A model generated the notes under the pieces. It did not search any database and was not told the DNA's origin. It saw nothing but the letters and a program-made list of their open reading frames with translations. Shown here one piece after another: positions 9,691-19,485 of a DNA stretch of 36,381 nt (position 1 is the stretch's first letter; the number at the start of each line of letters is the position of its first letter). The translations under genes and the position numbers were made by a program. Origin of the DNA: Pelagophyceae sp. CCMP2097. Its lineage: Eukaryota; Sar; Pelagophyceae. The stretch is from positions 51,955-88,335 of the forward strand of contig MU657252.1 in assembly GCA_026770575.1 (NCBI GenBank), read 5' to 3'.

Positions 9691-10192
9691 ACACGCCGCA
9701 AAGGAGCAAGGAGACGGCGCGCCGCAACCGCACCTGCGCCTGCCGCCGGCATTCCGCGGGCTCGAGAACGTGGACGATACGCCCGCGGGGCGGTATCTAA
9801 TCATGATTAGACTCCTTTCGAGTCTTCTTGCCGCAGCCCGGCGGCGGTCTGCGGACCGCTGCGCGACCTCGGACTTCAGATTCGACGTCGCACTTGAGAC
9901 GAACCCAAACCCCATCGTAAAGGGCCCACGTCGGCTGCAATGGACACCCTTCTGTGTCATTTTCAAGGCCACGCTCGTGAAGGATGCTTAACTGAGCGAC
10001 ACCAGTCGGAGGCACCAGTGGGGGTCCGTGTCGAGCGCACGGGAGGGAGGGTCGTGCGTCGCGGCGTTGTGGCGGTATCTCCGCCGTCGTGGCAGTATCT
10101 CTGCAAGAGGGCCTCTGCCTTCTTGCGGAGTGCTCGATGTGGTTCGTTGCGCGTGGCACGGACACGTCGGCACCACATAGATCTTGTGCACG
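9691..10192. other. Intergenic DNA with a 3' flank shared between kelch copies
   Basis: Bases about 9966-10190 match, with mismatches, the DNA just downstream of kelch copy A (about 4479-4657), including the string GGCCACGCTCGTGAAGGATG. The duplication that made copies A and B therefore included some 200 bp of 3' flank. Bases about 9867-9910 also resemble 12544-12588. No gene is seen. Confidence 0.55.
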
Positions 10193-11835
10193 TCAATGAC
10201 GGTGGCGCGTCGCTCGCGCGCCCCTTTCAGCATCGACGGCGAGCACCTCTGTCGAAGAATTACTGCCCCCGAGCACGAGGAACCGTGCGTCTTCTCCAGC
10301 AGCGTCGAGTCGAACGGCTCCGATGCCACTGCGTCCAGTCTGCATGGTCGGTCCGGGCGAAAACTCCATCGTCACCACGTCGAGGAGCTCGGTGGTGGCC
10401 AATGCTGTGTTTGCCGAGTCCTGGTCGCCGACGACGAGAACGTGCTGCGCATCGACTTGCACGGTCGTGCATAAGCAGTGTGCCGGGCCCATCGATGGAC
10501 CGGGCGCGAACGACATCGTCCGGACGTCGAGGACCTCCGTATTATTCAAAACTTGTCCTAAATCCGAATAGCCACCGGCCACCATGGTGCGGTGCTCGTC
10601 GAGTGCGACGGCCACGCACCCACCGCGTGTAGCGGCCAAAGTGGGCCCCGGCGCAAAGACTATCGTGTCAAGGCTGAAAATCTCGGTGGTCGACAAGTGA
10701 GACGTGCCATCATGACCGCCGACGACGAGGATCCTGCGAGCGTCGAGTGCGACGGCGGTGCAACAATCTCGTGCCGATTGCAAGGCCGGCCCCGGCGTGA
10801 CCTTGAGCGTCGAGAGGTGGAAGATCTCCGTCGTGCTCAAAAATCGAACCCCGTCATCGCCGCCCACGACGAGCACGCGGTCCGCATCCAGTTGGATGGC
10901 TGCGCAGCCGTAGCGCCCCGTGAGCAAGTTCAGCCCAGCTGTAAAGGCCATCGTCTGCGTGTCGAGAAATAACGTCGTGTTTAAAGCAGACTCGCCCGTA
11001 TGACCGCCGAACGCGACGACACGCCCTCCAGCAGACACGGCTGCACAACGAGAAAGTGCCGAGTCCATCGCCGGCCCCGGCCGGAACGCCGCGTCGTCGG
11101 TCCGCGGCCGCGCGCCGAACACGGCGACCTCGAGGCCAAAGTAGTCCAACTCCTTCATCATGGATTCTTGCGCGGTCTCGGCTAACGCGTGGATAGTCCT
11201 CTGCGTGTGCGAGCCGTCGATATCGCGGAGGAAGTCGAGGATCAGTCGGAAGCGCTCGCCGTCGCGGTCGATGAAGATGGACACGTTGTCGGGGTCCACC
11301 TGCAGCATCGCGTCGCAGCGCCCGAACATGCGGCCGAGCATCGAGTCCTCAACCTTGGTCAGCACAGTCCTTGAAGTTTCGAAGCGCGCGCCGCCAACGT
11401 TGAGCTTGACCAGGTCGCCGGGCGGCGGCGCCGCTGCCCGCATGCGCGCCTTTTCGTCGTCCAGCTCGGCGCGGTCGCGCTCGACAGCCGCGCGCTTCTC
11501 CTCGAGCGTGGCTTCTCCGCGCGCGAGCTTCTCGTCCATTTGTCGCATCATGGCCGCGCGGTCGTCCTGGAGCGCCTGCCGGTCCTTTGCGAGCAGGGCC
11601 TGCGACGGAATCATGTCGTAAAAACACACGGCAGAGCTCGGGCTCTCAGAGGTGCACGTTGGATTGCACGTTGGGAAGGTGGGAGCCGCCCCTGTCTTCG
11701 GCTCCACTGGACGCCGGTTCGGACCACCTCGGCATCAAAGGCCCGTTCGAGGGCGCCAAGCGCAGAGGCGTGCGCCGCGTGGGTGCGCCGGACGGTCGCG
11801 AGGGCGTCGAGCGCGGCGGTGAAAGTGGCCGCCAT
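10193..11835 (-). CDS. BTB/kelch-repeat protein, copy B
   Basis: Exon 1 is 11835-11725 (37 codons) and exon 2 is 11599-10193; the 125-bp phase-0 intron has donor GTCCGA and acceptor CAG at the same place as copy A. The product is 505 residues: helical leader (VRRTHAAHASALGALERAFD), coiled coil, BTB/T1 domain (VKLNVGGARFETSRTVL ... FIDRDGERFRLILDFLRD) and about six kelch blades ending in STEVLAVDAERG and a TGA stop. Glycine pairs (LVVGG, MVAGG, LVVGD) mark each blade; the classical kelch tyrosine and tryptophan are mostly absent. It is the best preserved intron-bearing copy. It is likely an adaptor that oligomerises through BTB and binds a partner through the propeller; the partner is unknown. 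Confidence 0.83.
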
Positions 11836-11905
11836 CGTCCCGCCTCGACCGAGCAGGCTCCTTGCGCCTGTCGTCCGGGCACTACGTATACCTGGTGTAC
11901 CAGCT

Positions 11906-11938
11906 TAGGAATTCCTACAATTGTACTAGGAATTCCTA
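11906..11938. repeat. Two TAGGAATTCCTA palindromes around TACAATTGTA
   Basis: Perfect palindromes at 11906-11917 and 11927-11938 flank a third, TACAATTGTA (11916-11925), which overlaps the first by two bases. They lie about 70 bp upstream of the kelch B start codon. Confidence 0.85.
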
Positions 11939-12846
11939 GTCACGTAGATCGCTATCGAAAACTCATTGTAAAACTTAAACTTTCATGCCTCCGCATGCCC
12001 GTCATATGACATCCACTATGTGTTTACTGCGCAGTCTGAGTCTGAATCAAATCGTTCTTATTGAGACAAGGAGAGCTGTGAGCAAGATAAGGTTTGAGTC
12101 GCAAGCATCTCGCCGTCGGGCCGCTTGTCGTGATCCGACTCAGCGCGCACGGGGCCGTCGCGAAACACATCGCGGGCCGGCGGTTCGGCCAGTTGTTTTA
12201 GACATACCCTTTTTGAGAACAGACGCCCATTTTTGAGGCACCACACCGCGCGAACGACGCCGGTTCCTTGAAACCCTAAGGTTTCTATCGGATGGGCCTC
12301 GCGGGTCCGGGTCATATCACGTCCGACGGCCCCGGAGACGAGCGTGGCGGCGGCGGCGGAATCCCACTGGCGCGCCACTGCTTCATCGTCTGTGACACGG
12401 TCGAATCCTGCATAGAAGAAAACACGGTCTTTGGACGCGAGCCCCCAACGAGGCTGCCCCTCGCCCGAGTCGTGGGGAGAGCGGGCCCTTGGACAATATG
12501 CCAGTCTCATGCCACCGGCCGCGTTGAGAGCTTCGCAATAGTTTGACCTCGCACTTGAGATTCGACGTTGCACCTGAGCGAAACCCAATTCCCAGCCCCC
12601 GAGGGTCGTGGGGAACCCTCCCGCCCCGCAAAACGAACTGCGACCCGGGCCAGTCCGTGGGGGTGACACGTCGGCGGCGGCCGGAGCGCCCCAGAAACAC
12701 CTTTACGCCATTTCGGCGCGGGCGCGGCAGGCGAGGGTGTTCCGGACAGAGGTTGCTTAATAGATTGCTCCCCACAGACACCGTACACATTCACATGGCA
12801 GAGTGGCGCTACAAGGACTTTCTTTCGTCGAGCGCGGGCGGCGACT
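11939..12846. other. Intergenic DNA, no gene recognised
   Basis: A 203-codon frame on the minus strand (12669-12058) has no ATG-supported start or recognisable domain. Bases about 12544-12588 repeat, with roughly 80 percent identity by eye, 9867-9910 (shared core AGATTCGACGT). A short plus-strand frame from ATG 12795 (MAEWRYKDFLSSSAG) reads naturally for about 15 residues and then becomes low complexity; it might be a first exon but I cannot find its continuation. Confidence 0.35.
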
Positions 12847-13049
12847 CTAGGCGCGGCTGCGCCGAGGGACGGCGGTCTTGGGGCGTCTCATCCCGGCGGT
12901 TTTGGGGCGATTCTTCGCTTGCGTCGGGGTCGGCGGTGGCCCAATGCTTGAGAATGTCGAGCATATTTGTTTGTTTTGTCGCCACCGAGTAAAAGTCGCA
13001 GACCTACGACGACGATCATCCCGCCTCGATGCCTCGCAACAGCCCCGCA

Positions 13050-13170
13050 GCTGGCCTCTGCGCCTCGCGAGTGGTGTCCCCCGACTGGCCTCTGTGCCTC
13101 GCGAGCGGTGCGCCCCGGCCTCTGTGCCTCGCAACAGGTGCGCCCCCCGACTGGCCTCTCGCAACAGGCC
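13050..13170. repeat. Minisatellite, about 35-bp imperfect unit
   Basis: The core GGCCTCTGTGCCTCGC recurs at least four times with variants, interleaved with CGACT and GGTGCGCCCC. It lies just downstream of the last supported exon of the minus-strand gene at 13209-13914 and may sit in one of its introns or in its 3' region. Confidence 0.6.
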
Positions 13171-13208
13171 TCTCTCGAGTGTGTTGTATATCGGCGCGGT
13201 CGTCGCAC

Positions 13209-13914
13209 TCCCGCCTCGTAGAGTTCGTCGAACAGCGCATCGGAGAGCGGGTCCTTGGACAGGCCCACCACGCATGGCACGTCTCCGCCGTGGCCCCAGA
13301 CGGATCGCACGCCTCCGCAAAACTCTAAAGTGTTCATATCGCCAACGTCTCCGCAGAACACCAGATCCAGCCTCTTCCGATGCACCCTCGCCCGCGCCAG
13401 ACAGAGCAGCGCCGCCGCGCCCGTCTTCGCCGAGAACAAGACGCGCGCGCCCGCGGATCGGGCGTGCGCTGTTGCGTCCTGTCGTAAGTCGCCGCTCGAA
13501 GCGACGACGACGCAACACGCGCCCGAATCGTCCGACTCGTCCTCCAGCCTGAACGAGCGTCGGGCTTCGCCTTTTCGAGAGAGACACGCACCACTTTTGC
13601 CAGATGCCCGTGCCGCCTTCGTCGCCTGGGCTCGCGTCGCGGCTCTTTATTTGGCTCGAAACGCTCGGCGCGCCGGGGACTCGGACGCCCGCCTGCGCAA
13701 GAGAGCGTGAGCCTCTTTCGGGACGGTGGGTCAACTCACCGTCCTCGGCGGCCGCCTCCTCGGTGGCGGCTTTGGCGACAAGGGCGCCTACGCGTCTGTC
13801 GGGCCTTTGAAAGGTGCCTGTCGGGCCTTTGAAAGGTGTCTGCCGCGGATTATTACGCACCGAGGATTGAGCCGCGTACGTGGGCATTCGGGGCGAGTGC
13901 CTTGGCGAGAGCAT
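13209..13914 (-). CDS. Unrecognised protein with HAD-phosphatase-like tail (3' end unresolved)
   Basis: ATG 13914 opens an exon to 13592. A 43-bp intron (donor GTGCGTG, acceptor CAG, phase 2) joins it to 13548-13209, restoring GTGIWQKW to LEDESDDSGACCVVVASSGD. The second exon reads like a Rossmann-type fold: GARVLFSAKTGAAALLCLA, then LDLVFCGDVGDMNTLEF, which resembles the lysine motif and the GD..D motif of HAD phosphatases such as sucrose-phosphate phosphatase. The nucleophile DxD half is not visible. The frame leaves recognisable sequence at a possible donor after 13209 and enters a minisatellite, so the last exon is undefined. The start lies 27 bp below the stop of the giant gene on the same strand. 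The N-terminal part includes two 22-bp tandem units. The family call is tentative. Confidence 0.45.
13797..13840. repeat. 22-bp tandem repeat, two units
   Basis: TGTCGGGCCTTTGAAAGGTG followed by CC or TC, twice in a row with one mismatch. Each unit contains the palindrome CCTTTGAAAGG. If the minus-strand frame is coding, this is inside its first exon. Confidence 0.8.
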
Positions 13915-13940
13915 GGGTAGCGCCTACAAATGGCGGTGAT

Positions 13941-16900
13941 TCACAAGCGGCTTCCAAAGAAAGCGGCTTCCAAAGAAAGACTGACCTGCGAGTCGTGCCG
14001 GGAAAACGTCGGCGGTTCGAGCCTGGCGACGACGCGCCGCGGCCCGGGCGTGGGCTCGGCCGCCGCGTCGTCGAAGAATGGCTCTTCTCCCGAAAGCGGC
14101 CGAGCGTCGGAGAACGGCCGAGCCTCTTCGAAGGACCGTCGCGGCCGAGCCTCGTCCTCGTCCTCAGACGCCGCCGCCGACCCCGAGCGCCTGCCGCGGT
14201 GCGACGGCCGCACGGCGCCGTCGTCTCCCCAGTCGTCGCCCGAGTCGGCGGCCCTCGACGATAAACGGCTGGTAGCGAGGCGCCTCGCCGGATCAAACCG
14301 TCTCCCGTGTTGCCGCCGGTTCGGCGCTCGTAAAAGCTCGGCGACGCGGCTCGCTGCCGCCGGGGGCAGCGTGGCGAGGTACTGCCTCGCCCTGGAGAGG
14401 AGCTTGACACCTCCAGGACCAGGTTCCAAAACGCAGTCGGCAATGTCGTACTCGCACTGGTCATACTCCTCTTCTTCGCCACCAAGAGCCGACAACGGCC
14501 GGCGGACGATGATTCGTCCCGTGAAAGCGTCGACGTGTACCGAAAGGACGCCCGGCTGGGCCGACAAAGCATCGGAGGCCCCTCGGAGCCATTTCCGGGC
14601 CGATTCAGCGCGAGTTTGCGCAGAATCCGACCGCGGCATTGAAGCAGAGAGGGAAAAGGGCCGCAAGGGCGTCGTCGCGCGTCTCGATTCGGGTTGGGCT
14701 CGGAGAAGCGTCATCTGCGCCGCCGTCTGATCCCAAGTCTGCGCGGTGCCCCGCCTCCCTGAAAAGGCGTCGGCGTCTTCCATGGCCATCGAGGCGCGTT
14801 CCGCCCTCGCTATGACGCGCCGGCACCATAAAGCGCGAGGGCCATTTCTAGGGTTGCCCCCCGTGAAAAGGCGAGCTTCGAGGCTTTCCGACGGCCGAAG
14901 TTCACAAGCTAGACGCATCGAAGCAGCGCCGACGCGCTGAGGCAGCTGCGCCGCTCTTATAGACGCTAAAGCGCGCCTTGCCAAGGCAGCTGCTAAAGCA
15001 CATCTTCTGGAAGCGTCCGCTAAAGCCGCGGGGCCGCCGGGCCTCGGTGAAACATTATCTTGATGTCTGAGACGCTGCTTTGCAGAAACGAGCTTGCTGC
15101 GCAGATCTCGTAGAGCGGCCTCCTCCGCTGCTGCGGCAGCGACGTCTGCGGCCGCGGCGTACATCGCACGGGCCCTTTTCGTCAACTCCGTCTCCCCGCG
15201 GTCCACCGAAGCCTTTACCACAAGCGGCGGCCGCGGCGGCCGAGGCGAAGCCAATCGAGGTGAAGCCAGCGACTTGCCCGTGACCAGCGCCGTTTCCAAA
15301 GCCGGCTGCGTCAGGAAAGTCGAGCCGCCCACAAAAGTCGAACCGCCCGGCGGGTTGCGTCGTGGCAACGCCGGCGCCGTCGCTGCCCGTGACGCCGGCC
15401 GCGGGGACGCCAACGGGGCGCCGTCGAGCGCGCGGCGCTGTCCGGGCGCCGCGACGTGGCGCTGCCCGAGCGCCGCGACGAGACCTGCTTCCAGCGGATC
15501 CAAAGGCCGCGCGGGCGGCTGCGGGGCCGGCGCGGTGAACGCCATGCGGCTGGAGAGCATGCTGTCGTCATCGGCGCGCGCGTGCGGGGCCGCATCGTCG
15601 GCGCGCGCGTGGGCGTCGGCGTGCGCGTGCGGGGCCGCGTCGGCGTGTGCGTGGGGGGCCGCGTCGTCGGCGCGTGGGTAGGGGGCGCGCACGTGGAAGG
15701 AGGCGTCGCTGCGGAGCACGGCTCGCACGGAGGTCACCGCCGCAGGACTGAGGGCGGTGAAGTTTGAAGCGAGATCTTTTGATGACGCTTCCGACGAGGC
15801 GTCTTCTAAACCGCGGCGCGAGTAGCGCGAGGTCACGGACTCGAGCGCGAGCAACGAGAGGCCGTCTCCAGTAACCACCGATAGTTCATCTCCGACGAGC
15901 TTGAAGTTCTCCGAGCCCGCCTTGGTTGTGCTCCGCAGACGCGGCGAAATCCGGCGCTCCTCAAAGGCGGATTCGGGCGGAACCACTCTGGTGAGGTAGT
16001 CCCAGCCCTGCGCGCCGCCCTGCGCTTGGACGGGCGGCCCGGCCTCGCGCGTCGCCGGCCTCGCATAGGGCCGTGGCCGGTTCCCCTGGGCGGGCGCGGA
16101 TTTTGGCGGGAGATTGCGCTGCGGGAGATTGCGCTGCGGTGGAAAGACTCGAGGCGCCTCTTTCCGAGAAGGCGCCGACCGCAAAGGCCGCGGCGCCACG
16201 CCCCTAGGCGAGACGTCCAACCGAGTCGTCGTGACGGCGCCGATTGCGGATGCAGGCGTCGGGAGCGAAGGTGATGCAGAGTCGTAAAGTGAAGGGTAGA
16301 ACACTCGCTTGTGTTCCTCCCTATCATAAAGCACGGGCGGCCGTTTCCCAGCGATCAAGTCGCGCGCGTATGCTTTTGAGAGCGACGGCGCGTGACGTGC
16401 GATCAAACCGCCCAAGTTGCCTAAAGCCGAAGCACCAATCTCCGGCGACGCCGCGCGAGGCTCGCGCTTTGTAGGCGACATACGTCTTCTCGCGCCCTCT
16501 GGCTTTGATGCGCGCGGCCGCGAAAATCTTGGAGACGTCTCGGGCTCGGGCGGCGGAAACGGCAAAGCGGCAAAGGCCGGCGGCGCGGCGGTGACGAGGA
16601 GCGACTCTGGCCCATCGGCAGCTCCACGAGAAGACCGGTCGCCTTGGAGGACGAGGCCGCGCGCGGCGTCGTCGGCGGCCGTTTGTAGGATTTGTCGCGA
16701 AATTGCGGCTGCGGTACGCGGCGTTGGGGGAGGAGGGCCGTACGCTTGGAAGTAAAGCCCCGTAGCAACGTCGTCGGGCGGCGTGCGAGGCGTAATCGCG
16801 CGCGGCGTCCCGGCGCGCCCGAGGCCGCCCGACAACGCGCGCGGCACGGCCCTCTGCGCCGAGCCGCGAGAGCCGCGCGATGCGGGCGCCGACCTCGCCT

Positions 16901-19094
16901 GCGCACGCGGCGACGGTTGCGAGTCTCCGCGGGGCGGCGACGCAGAGTCGCTGCGGGCGGCCATGGCCCAGTCATCGGCGCGTCTACCGGTGCCAGCGCT
17001 TCGAGTCGCCCCGCCAGCCGACCGGATCGCCGCCGCCGCAGCCGCTAAGGACTCCATGTACGAAGGTTGCTCGGCGGGGAAGCTGTCTCGGTGGAGGTCG
17101 AAGCTTTCACGGGGGTGGTCGACGTGCATGAAAGATCGGTCAAAGTCGAAGGAGGCGTTGTCCATCGGACTCCTTATTTCGCCAGGACTGCGTCTTCGCC
17201 GGCGGTCCGGCGACACACCCAAAGCCTGAGCGTCCGCCACTAAGGCGCGCGCGTCCAGCGACTCCAGAGACGCCGCCGGCCGCCGGCCCGACGTAGCGTC
17301 GCCCGACGAGGGCCGGCCGTCGAATAACGCGTCTGAAGCGACCATGTCGGCGAGGCGCCCCGCCGCCGCCTCGGACCCAATGTTGAGCGCGGCCGCCTCA
17401 GACCGCATGTCGAGCGCGTCCGCGGCGAGCGCGTCAATCCGTCCGTCCGCGGCGAGCGGCCCGTCGAGGCGCAGTGGCGGCGCCTCGCCCTCGGACCCTT
17501 CCTCTGACCCGCCGCGGCGCAGGCCGCGGCCCCGCGGGGCGACGTCGATGGGCGGCGGCAGGTCGCCGTCGCGCGCGGCGCCAGGCGGCGCCACTCCGCG
17601 GGGCGCATTTTCTTGGAGCCGCGCCTCCTGCCGCTCCGCTGGAGCGCCATCGTGCCACTCCGCGGGAGCGCCGTCATGCCGCTCCGCTGGAGCGCCATCG
17701 TGCCCCGCTGGAGCGCCGTCGTAGCCAGCGGGCGTGGGCTCGGCGCCATCTTTCGCGGCCGCCGATTTCGCGGCCGCCAATTCGGCGTCTTCCGCGGCCG
17801 ATTCTCCGTCCAAGATCATAGCCGCCGTCTCTGCGAGCCTTCTCTCTGCTTCGCGCTTCGCGGCCGCTTTTTCGGCGTCGAGCCTCGCGGCCGCGGCCTC
17901 TGCGGGCGTGCGCTCGGCTTCACGCTTGTTTTCGGCGTTTTTCGCCGACCCCGCCGAGCCCAGGCTCGCCGTAGAAGAGCGGTCTGCGCGCAAGCTCTGC
18001 TTCGACGCGCGCCGGGGCCCGGGGCCTCCCGAGAGGCCCGAGCCGCCTCTTGAGGCCCGGCGCGCGGGGCCCTTGCGCGCGGTGTCGGGCGCTTTCTTTG
18101 GCTCCGATGGCACGTCTTCATGAGGCCGGCTCGGCGCGTCCCCCGACGACCGCCGCCGATGAACAGTGTTGCGCGCGCGGCCGAGCACCTACGCGGGACA
18201 TTTCGCTGGCCCTCTCCGGCTGCGGGCGCACCTTTTTGACCGCGATTCTAAGAGACACTATGGCTCCAATGCTCAGAGGCCAAGGCTTCTGCCGAGGCCG
18301 ATCCGGCAAAGCGCCAAACGTGTGCCGGCCGTCCTCCGCGCCTTCGTTGTTTCGCCTCTCCAGCTCGGCGCGCGCGAGCAGTTCTGCTCTTTCCGCGTCG
18401 TCCTTCGCCTTCAAAGCTTCTTCCGACAACGCTGCTGAGTCGAAGTCCGACTGTCTCCTCAGATAATCCGCTCGTTGCTGGGCCTCCCAGGCTTTCTGCT
18501 GGAGGCGGTAGCCCGCCCTTGCAACCGCTACTTCTGTCTGCAGCCCGGAATCACCTCTGCGAGACCGCAAAATGGAAGATCGGAGTGACCTGTGCGTGTT
18601 AAACTCTGCCTCGGCCTCGTCCACGGCCTCGTCCAGCGCGAGCATGTCAAAGTCCTCCTCCACCCTAGCGTCGGACGCGCGTCGAGGGCCATCCCCCGCG
18701 CCCAATCGGCCGACCGTCCCTCCCTCGCGCGTCGAGGGCCCAATCGGCCGACGCCGGTTCTTCACGAGATGTACGAGTCCCGCGTCTCGGCGGAGACGTC
18801 CTTTTCCTTCCTCTGGGGTTCGTTGGAGCTAATGTGCAGCAGCGCCATAACATCGCCGTCCATCGACTCGCGAGACACTGCGCTCTCCGCCGTCCCGGGC
18901 CGAGACCGCGACTCCGACTTTGCGCCCGTCGAATTAGCAGACCTGGGCCGCCGCCCCCGAGAATTGCGCCTGCGAAGAAGACTCGGCGCGGCGAAAAGCC
19001 CACGGCGGCGCGGCGCGAAACGGCGGCGGCGCGGCGCAAAGGCTGCCGGGGGCCAACAAGGCCGCTGCGGCACCGGACGCGCCTCGAAACGCAT
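13941..19094 (-). CDS. Giant disordered, alanine/arginine-rich protein
   Basis: Three exons, 19094-18775, 18664-18232 and 18188-13941, with GT-AG introns of 110 and 43 bp, give 1666 residues. The phases fit exactly: GAC TC joins G GTG across intron 1, and AAG joins GTG across intron 2. An internal ATG at 18863 (MDGDVMALLHISSN) is an alternative start that omits an arginine-rich leader. The part from about residue 107 to 250 is acidic to helical (EEDFDMLALDEAVDEAEAEF; KAKDDAERAELLARAELERR) and may be a coiled coil. The rest is low complexity, with repeats HDGAPAER and ADDAAPHAHAD. Only the last 250 residues look ordered (VLSVHVDAFTGRIIVRRPL, YDQCEYDIADCVLEPGPGGV). No family was recognised. A scaffold or cytoskeletal role would be a guess. 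Confidence 0.6.
15570..15690. repeat. Coding minisatellite in the giant gene
   Basis: Imperfect units built on GTGCGGGGCCGC and TCGTCGGCGCGCGCGTGGG encode alternating RADDAAPHA and HADAAPHA blocks on the minus strand. The repeat keeps the reading frame, so copy-number change would be tolerated. Confidence 0.65.
17629..17721. repeat. 24-bp coding tandem repeat, 3.9 units
   Basis: Units of 24 bp (TGCCGCTCCGCTGGAGCGCC plus four bases) occur three times with few changes, then a 21-bp truncated unit. They encode the eight-residue repeat HDGAPAER on the minus strand within the giant gene. Confidence 0.85.
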
Positions 19095-19222
19095 ACGCTC
19101 AGAAGACGCACCTCCGATTCATGTTGACGCTGACCGCGTCTTCCTCATCGTCGCCCATGGGCTGCGCGCCGAGGCGCCGACGGCCTTGAAACGGGCAGAA
19201 ATTGTCGAATACCCGACGCGAC

Positions 19223-19350
19223 GGTCAAATCCCACTCGCCTGCGAGTCCTACGAATTTTTCAATTGAAATTGAAAAGCGTAGAAAAAGTCAGTTAAATTT
19301 GATTTCATCAAATCTGACTTATTGGGCTCGCAGGCGAGTGGGTCAAATCC
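19223..19350. mobile_element. 108-bp MITE with 10-bp target duplication
   Basis: The element 19233-19340 begins CACTCGCCTGCGAGTCC and ends GGGCTCGCAGGCGAGTG, terminal inverted repeats matching at 16 of 17 positions. GGTCAAATCC stands directly on both sides (19223-19232 and 19341-19350), a textbook target-site duplication. The interior is AT-rich (FTIR of short TTTGATTTCATCAAAT palindrome). A 9-11 bp duplication points to a Mutator-like family. A solo copy of the terminus (17 of 17) lies in intron 2 of the transporter gene at 9446-9462. The element is 136 bp upstream of kelch copy C. Confidence 0.87.
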
Positions 19351-19485
19351 TTCAAGAGTACGCTCCAATCGGCGTAGCCGGACTGGCGAGCTTGCCACGA
19401 GCGCTAGCTAGCTAGCACGGGCGCGGGGCCGGACGCGTTCACGAGGTGTCGCTTTCGTCGCGTTGCGCGCAGGCTCGTCGCGGAG

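Noticed and set aside
12058..12669. 203-codon minus-strand reading frame
   Set aside because: No ATG-supported start, no domain, and composition like other GC-driven open frames; it also crosses a dispersed repeat.
13050..13170. Possible CRISPR-like regular repeat
   Set aside because: Units are contiguous and imperfect without unique spacers, in a eukaryotic genome; it is a minisatellite.
13694..13740. Extra 47-bp GTGAGT...CAG intron in the HAD-like gene
   Set aside because: Removing it breaks the frame of the following exon, whereas reading through keeps it.
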